DNA of 11,956 nt from Methyloglobulus sp. Lineage in GTDB: Bacteria > Pseudomonadota > Gammaproteobacteria > Methylococcales > Methylomonadaceae. The position numbers were made by a program, and so were the translations under genes. The DNA lies in contig JABFSV010000174.1 of NCBI GenBank assembly GCA_013140405.1, positions 1-11,956 of the forward strand, read 5' to 3'. The notes beneath the pieces are model-generated. The model had not been told where the DNA came from. It saw only the letters and a list, made by a program, of their open reading frames with translations, and ran no database searches. This document shows positions 8,691 to 11,956 of this stretch, one piece after another. Within the stretch, counting starts at the first letter, position 1. The number at the start of each line of letters is the position of its first letter.

Positions 8691-8846
8691 CTAACATATA
8701 ACAATTCAGGGTTAAAAAATGTGACGGACACCTCAATTCCAATAAGTCTCCGGGTTTACGTATCTATCCCTAACAATTTCAGAATATCCATAGATTCTGT
8801 TGATCTGAAAAAAGCATCCGCTATTTAGCATAAGCATAAAGAATGG

Positions 8847-10151
8847 CTAAAATTTCAGGTTAAACCCAGCGGTTATTAAGTAATATCCAAAGTCGGCAAA
8901 CGTACCCTGGTTATTGCCACCTAATTGATATTCCGCTTTGTGGGCGTAATATTCAAAGCCAGTTTGGAATTTTAACTGGCTGAACGGTTGTAGTGCATTG
9001 ATCTCTTTACTGAATTTAATGCCGCCAGAGATAGTGCCGAATCCTGCTAAGCGGTAATCACTGGAATAGGAATTCAAATCTTTTGCCGTAGCAACACCAG
9101 TATTCAAATCGAAGGCTACGTCTCCGTCAAAGACGGGTTGATAAAAATCTGCCTTGTCTTGTGAATAATACCTAAAGCGTGGAATAACCTGCCAACCATC
9201 GGCGATAGGTTGATGCCAACTGAATTCGACGGTATGGGCATTAACACCCCAATCATTGGTGCTAAAGCGGTAATCGGCATGTAACGCAGCATGGTTAAAT
9301 TGTTCAAAATGCCGGACATACTGCGTCAACCAAGCCCATTCAAACCTTTCCCTAGGGCGTTTCTCTTGCACAACAGTACCGACACCGCCATCGTCGAAAC
9401 AAAAGTCGTCGAAACAAACATTTCCATAAAAAGTGGCCTGCTTATAGGGATCAGTCAAATAACCAGTATGGTAACCAAAGGTCATATTGCTTTGTACCAG
9501 GGAGTCTTTATCAATAACTTGCGACACCCCTATCAAATATTGCTGGCTGGTCTTGTGACCTTTAAAATTGGAAGCGGAATCAAAAGGTGGGCTAGTGAAA
9601 CCAGGGGAAGGAGATGGCTGGATCTCATCAAACGCAACCGAAGCACCAAAATTCACCGTAGTCAGCTTTTTGTTTAAATCCAGGCTGCCAGCCGTATTGA
9701 AATATTTCGACGCGTAATCATTTTCCCTTGAATAACCACCGCCAAAACTAAGCGATGCCTTATCAAAAAAATAAGTTAACCCCGTGCTGATAGCATCTCG
9801 TTGTTCGCATATCAATTTTCCACAAGAGCTACCCGGTGATGCACCACTTGCGATGTGCTGAGTGATATTTCCGTTTGCATCCCTTTCGTTATAGACTGGA
9901 GATGCCCCAGCGATACTGTCACGAACCAAATTCACGGATGCCGTCATAGACTTGCCTATCGGAGCCGATAGCGCACCTTCAAAAATATCCACCTTCATAC
10001 GGCTGTTGCTTTCAACATAATTACCGTACTGAAAATCAGCGTTATAGGTTTCTTCAACCCGCCCAGCCGAAACGGTCTGGACTAAGCCAGGCAATGCCAG
10101 GGCCGCGAAAGTTAACTTCGCGGCAATATTCGATTTTTTATCATTTTTCAT
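8847..10151 (-). CDS. DUF3570-family outer-membrane beta-barrel protein
   Basis: A predicted outer-membrane beta-barrel of 434 residues; its function is unknown. A signal peptide ends near VSA (29). Family signatures follow: SNSRMKVDIFEGALSAPIGK, NLVRDSIAGASPVYN, EQRDAISTGLTYFF and SFGGGYSREND. Alternating polar/hydrophobic strands run to the C-terminal Phe (ITAGFNLKF), the usual barrel-assembly signal. Four cysteines form two close pairs, C110/C115 and C246/C251, which is unusual for a barrel and puts thiols within reach of periplasmic redox proteins. The second pair sits in a repeated CFDD motif made by a 15-bp tandem duplication. The gene lies 42 bases after the DUF4266 gene on the same strand. 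From general knowledge, the TlpA, DUF4266 and DUF3570 genes recur together in many proteobacteria. The Shine-Dalgarno is weak. The family call is firm and the role is open. Confidence 0.9.
   Translation of the reverse strand: MKNDKKSNIAAKLTFAALALPGLVQTVSAGRVEETYNADFQYGNYVESNSRMKVDIFEGALSAPIGKSMTASVNLVRDSIAGASPVYNERDANGNITQHIASGASPGSSCGKLICEQRDAISTGLTYFFDKASLSFGGGYSRENDYASKYFNTAGSLDLNKKLTTVNFGASVAFDEIQPSPSPGFTSPPFDSASNFKGHKTSQQYLIGVSQVIDKDSLVQSNMTFGYHTGYLTDPYKQATFYGNVCFDDFCFDDGGVGTVVQEKRPRERFEWAWLTQYVRHFEQFNHAALHADYRFSTNDWGVNAHTVEFSWHQPIADGWQVIPRFRYYSQDKADFYQPVFDGDVAFDLNTGVATAKDLNSYSSDYRLAGFGTISGGIKFSKEINALQPFSQLKFQTGFEYYAHKAEYQLGGNNQGTFADFGYYLITAGFNLKF
9391..9420 (-). repeat. 15-bp tandem duplication inside the DUF3570 gene
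   Basis: TCGTCGAAACAAAAG (9391-9405) is followed at once by TCGTCGAAACAAACA (9406-9420), with 13 of 15 positions identical. In the protein this encodes CFDDF followed by CFDDG (residues 246-255). It keeps the frame. Confidence 0.9.
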
Positions 10152-10193
10152 AGCTACATCTGTTTGATTAAGTTTCAGTGTGAGTGCTGAGGT

Positions 10194-10409
10194 TTAATTG
10201 CAGCCGCAACCGCCACCGCCACCGCCATAACCACCCGCTGCCGATTCTTTACTGTAGGCGGTATGCTGACGCAAACCAAATTCCAGGGCATCAGTCGTAA
10301 AGGCCATTTGTGAAAGGGCTAAATTACCTCGTTGTCTAGGCATCACTTCCGTACAGGCAGTGGCGGAGAGTATCAAGGCAATCAGTAAACATTGATTGAT
10401 GCGATTCAT
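10194..10409 (-). CDS. DUF4266-family small lipoprotein with Gly-rich CGC tail
   Basis: A 71-residue predicted lipoprotein of unknown function. The hydrophobic signal (about 6-18) ends in the lipobox ATAC with C19 as the lipidated Cys. Thr at +2 favours release to the outer membrane. The mature part begins TEVMPRQRGNLALSQM, then LEFGLRQHTAYSKE, and ends in GGYGGGGGGCGCN (59-71). C68 and C70 are the only cysteines in the mature chain besides the lipidated one. The tail, as I recall it from the DUF4266 family, is its most conserved part. A GTG at 10418 is in frame. I prefer the ATG at 10409 because AGGTG lies six bases ahead, overlapping the tlpA stop codon, so the genes are coupled. The tail suggests metal binding, thiol chemistry or a site for modification; none is shown. 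Confidence 0.85.
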   Translation of the reverse strand: MNRINQCLLIALILSATACTEVMPRQRGNLALSQMAFTTDALEFGLRQHTAYSKESAAGGYGGGGGGCGCN

Positions 10410-10415
10410 AAGCTG

Positions 10416-10420
10416 CACCT
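10416..10420 (-). promoter_or_regulatory. Ribosome binding site of the DUF4266 gene
   Basis: AGGTG on the minus strand, overlapping the TAG stop of the upstream thioredoxin gene and six bases before the ATG at 10409. It supports that start over the GTG at 10418. Confidence 0.65.
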
Positions 10421-10928
10421 ATTTTTGGGCTAATAATTTGGTGATTTTTTCTTCCAGCTCTTTAATGTCGTCGCTGGCAAAGCCATGATGGATGTTTTGA
10501 ACAACACCTTGTTTATCAAGGATAAAAGAGGTTGGCATAGACTCTACGACAAACTGGTCTGCCCATTCGCCTTTGGCATCACGCAACACAGTAAAGCTAA
10601 CCGGAAATTCCTTCAGGAATTTTTCGGCATTGGCTTTATCTTCATCCAGATTAACCGCAACCACTTCAAAACCTTGTGCTTTTAATTTTTCATGCAGTTT
10701 GTTCAGCAAAGGGAAAGAGGTACGGCAAGGCGCGCACCATGAAGCCCAAAAGTCGAGGTAGATCACTTTGCCAGCGTACTGTTTAAGAGCAGTTGGTTGG
10801 TCTGCTTGTAAAGTTGGCAACGTAAACTGCGGCGCAGGCTGACCCACGTCTGTTGCATTGGCGGTAAGGCAAGCCGCACTTGTTAGCATTGCGAATGCGA
10901 TAGAACCCAATTTTTTATTCATCTTCAT
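10419..10928 (-). CDS. Periplasmic TlpA/ResA-family thioredoxin-like protein
   Basis: A 169-residue exported thiol-disulfide oxidoreductase. An N-terminal signal (Lys-rich start, hydrophobic 7-20) ends in ANA before TDVG (cleavage near 25). A weak lipobox-like SAAC at 17-20 leaves a small chance that it is a lipoprotein. The redoxin fold follows: GQPAPQFTLPTL, then the active site WCAPC with C65 and C68, and the cis-Pro loop SMPTSF with P132. WCAPC is typical of the reducing TlpA/ResA/CcmG group, which keeps Cys of apocytochromes or copper proteins reduced. It lacks other features that would fix it as CcmG. It is the first gene of the minus-strand run and precedes the DUF4266 gene with an overlapping RBS. 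The nearby DsbD is a natural electron donor (inference). The Shine-Dalgarno is poor; an ATG two codons in is also possible. Confidence 0.93.
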   Translation of the reverse strand: MKMNKKLGSIAFAMLTSAACLTANATDVGQPAPQFTLPTLQADQPTALKQYAGKVIYLDFWASWCAPCRTSFPLLNKLHEKLKAQGFEVVAVNLDEDKANAEKFLKEFPVSFTVLRDAKGEWADQFVVESMPTSFILDKQGVVQNIHHGFASDDIKELEEKITKLLAQK

Positions 10929-11223
10929 AAATCACCACTTGGAAAAATACTCGTTAATAAATCACAGCTATTGGTTTCTAAAGATTTAATCTGCCTGAAC
11001 GACAGATTTGATCAACCGGATAACTGAACTGTTGGGGTTTGATACTAGCCACTAAAAATTAAAGCCGTCTTAAATAACAAAAAATAAAATAGCACCGATT
11101 AATTAATCATGCTTTTTTTAAACCATTTTTGATAACTCGATCACATTTTTTAGAAAAAATAGATTTATTTTAGCCATTTTTAAGCGATGTTTAATTTTTA
11201 ACGGCTAGTCTTCTTTCAACCAT

Positions 11224-11270
11224 CCTTAAAAACGGGTTGCTGTTGAAGCTTAAGAACGCCATTTTTAAGG
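11224..11270 (+). promoter_or_regulatory. Imperfect hairpin upstream of the CxxCH gene
   Basis: CCTTAAAAACGG (11224-11235) can pair with CCATTTTTAAGG (11259-11270), with one C-A mismatch, around a 23-base loop holding GAAGCTTAAG. It ends 45 bases before the start codon. It may be an operator or an RNA leader structure. Confidence 0.35.
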
Positions 11271-11300
11271 CTGGTTATTTTGATTTCGTTTACGACAATT

Positions 11301-11306
11301 AGAGGA
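11301..11306 (+). promoter_or_regulatory. Ribosome binding site of the CxxCH gene
   Basis: AGAGGA nine bases before the ATG at 11316. It supports this start for the edge-truncated gene. Confidence 0.65.
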
Positions 11307-11315
11307 TTTAAATCT

Positions 11316-11956
11316 ATGAACAAAACAAAAGTATTACATAGCATTAGCTCAGTCTTGTTGATGACATCGGCATCCTTGGTCATGGTCACCGATGCTTCGG
11401 CAACACAATCAATTCAAACCAAGGCCATCGGTTTGAAGGTTATACCAGCACCGACCACTGTGACCAACTGTTTGGCTTGTCACACAACCGGTTCTGCAAA
11501 TGCAGACACAAAAAACCTGAAACCAGGTTACCAAGCGGCATATAAAGCTAATACAACCACTTTAGCTAATCTGAAGGCTTTGCTAAATGTGCTACCAACC
11601 ACTACTGTGGGATTAGCGGGTTCAGGTTTGGCGAAAACGGATATTTATGAAGTCACTTGTGCTACTGGCGCTACATCTCTCACCTCACAGGTGAAGGATT
11701 TGGTGCCGGTTAAACTGGCAACAGTCAGCACCCAAGTCACTAAAGGAGCGGCTGTGTCTCCTCTGAGTACTGATACAACACCTGATGGCGATGCTGTTTA
11801 CAGTGTTGCAACAAAACTGGCAGGTGGAGTTGGGCCTTACAATGTGAGAGTCAATAAATCAGCATATACAGGGACTGTAGCAACACAGAAAGGCGCAGAG
11901 ACTTACGCTGGACTGCTTTCATGCCGCACAGCTACCAATGTGGCGACTGGTTTAGC
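11316..11956 (+). CDS. Secreted protein with one haem c motif, cut by window end
   Basis: The frame is open from the ATG to the window edge, giving 213 residues with no stop. A signal peptide ends near ASA (29). A single haem c attachment motif, CLACH (C52, C55, H56), lies soon after the mature N-terminus. A Thr/Ala/Gly/Leu-rich stretch follows with little homology that I recognise. From about residue 108 comes what looks like a beta-sandwich domain: TDIYEVTCATG, VKDLVPVKLATVSTQVTKGA, a DGDAVYSV turn, LAGGVGPYNVRVNKS and AETYAGLLSCRT. C115 and C203 flank this domain and may form a disulfide. It is exported and probably a monohaem cytochrome, or a surface protein with one haem. No Met ligand can be assigned by eye. 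It is divergent from the TlpA-like gene, whose product could keep its CxxCH reduced for haem attachment (inference). Confidence 0.8.
   Translation, partial: MNKTKVLHSISSVLLMTSASLVMVTDASATQSIQTKAIGLKVIPAPTTVTNCLACHTTGSANADTKNLKPGYQAAYKANTTTLANLKALLNVLPTTTVGLAGSGLAKTDIYEVTCATGATSLTSQVKDLVPVKLATVSTQVTKGAAVSPLSTDTTPDGDAVYSVATKLAGGVGPYNVRVNKSAYTGTVATQKGAETYAGLLSCRTATNVATGL

Larger units (their letters stand above)
10929..11315. other. AT-rich divergent control region
   Basis: This 387-base stretch lies between the divergent thioredoxin and CxxCH genes and holds no gene. It contains a spaced inverted repeat, AATCTG (10988-10993) and CAGATT (11003-11008), and the palindrome TTGATCAA just after it. 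There is a T/A palindrome, ATTTTTT-AG-AAAAAAT (11145-11160). CCATTTTT occurs three times (11123, 11174, 11259). A leader hairpin lies at 11224-11270. Promoters for both genes should be here, but no pair of -35/-10 boxes is good enough to call. Confidence 0.55.

Noticed and set aside
8805..8840. Terminator after the DUF3570 gene (TTTTTT on the minus strand near 8809)
   Set aside because: The upstream stem is only four base pairs (GCTA with TAGC), too weak to call.
9291..9677. Plus-strand 128-codon open frame inside the DUF3570 gene
   Set aside because: It is a shadow frame opposite a clear outer-membrane barrel gene, with no RBS or motif.
10410..10418. GTG start for the DUF4266 gene at 10418
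   Set aside because: The only good Shine-Dalgarno (10416-10420) overlaps this codon and is correctly spaced for the ATG at 10409.

Overview
The window reads as chromosomal DNA of a gammaproteobacterium. Codon use is balanced to slightly AT-rich, the genes are closely packed, and there is no clear insertion sequence, phage gene, tRNA, rRNA or CRISPR array. A Methylococcales methanotroph is my best guess. It rests on the IlvI/IlvH/IlvC sequences, the YpfJ/b561/DsbD repertoire and the secreted CxxCH protein at the right edge. This placement is inference, because nothing here is diagnostic such as pmo or mxa.

Region 1 (1-2872, + strand) is a branched-chain amino acid operon: the 3' part of the acetolactate synthase large subunit (ilvI), the small subunit (ilvH, starting directly after the ilvI stop) and ketol-acid reductoisomerase (ilvC). 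It closes with a textbook intrinsic terminator. Together these genes make acetolactate or acetohydroxybutyrate and reduce it to the dihydroxy acid precursors of valine, leucine and isoleucine.

Region 2 (2873-6643) holds three single genes. The first is an orphan GspE/PilB-type secretion or pilus ATPase (+). The second is a membrane-anchored YpfJ-type zinc metallopeptidase (-). The third is a short b561-type membrane cytochrome (+). A 14-bp perfect hairpin lies between the convergent cytochrome and dsbD genes.

Region 3 (6707-11956) looks like an extracytoplasmic thiol/redox module. The minus strand, in transcription order, carries a TlpA-type thioredoxin, a tiny DUF4266 lipoprotein with a Gly-rich CGC tail, a DUF3570 outer-membrane beta-barrel and, after a 229-bp gap, full-length DsbD. 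Divergent from tlpA, across a 387-bp AT-rich region rich in repeats, runs a secreted protein with one haem c site (CxxCH) that is cut off by the window edge. A plausible but unproven reading is that DsbD brings reducing power across the inner membrane, the TlpA protein uses it in the periplasm, and the targets are the Cys-containing DUF4266 lipoprotein, the Cys-containing barrel and/or the apocytochrome. This is the part of the window most likely to hold undescribed biology.
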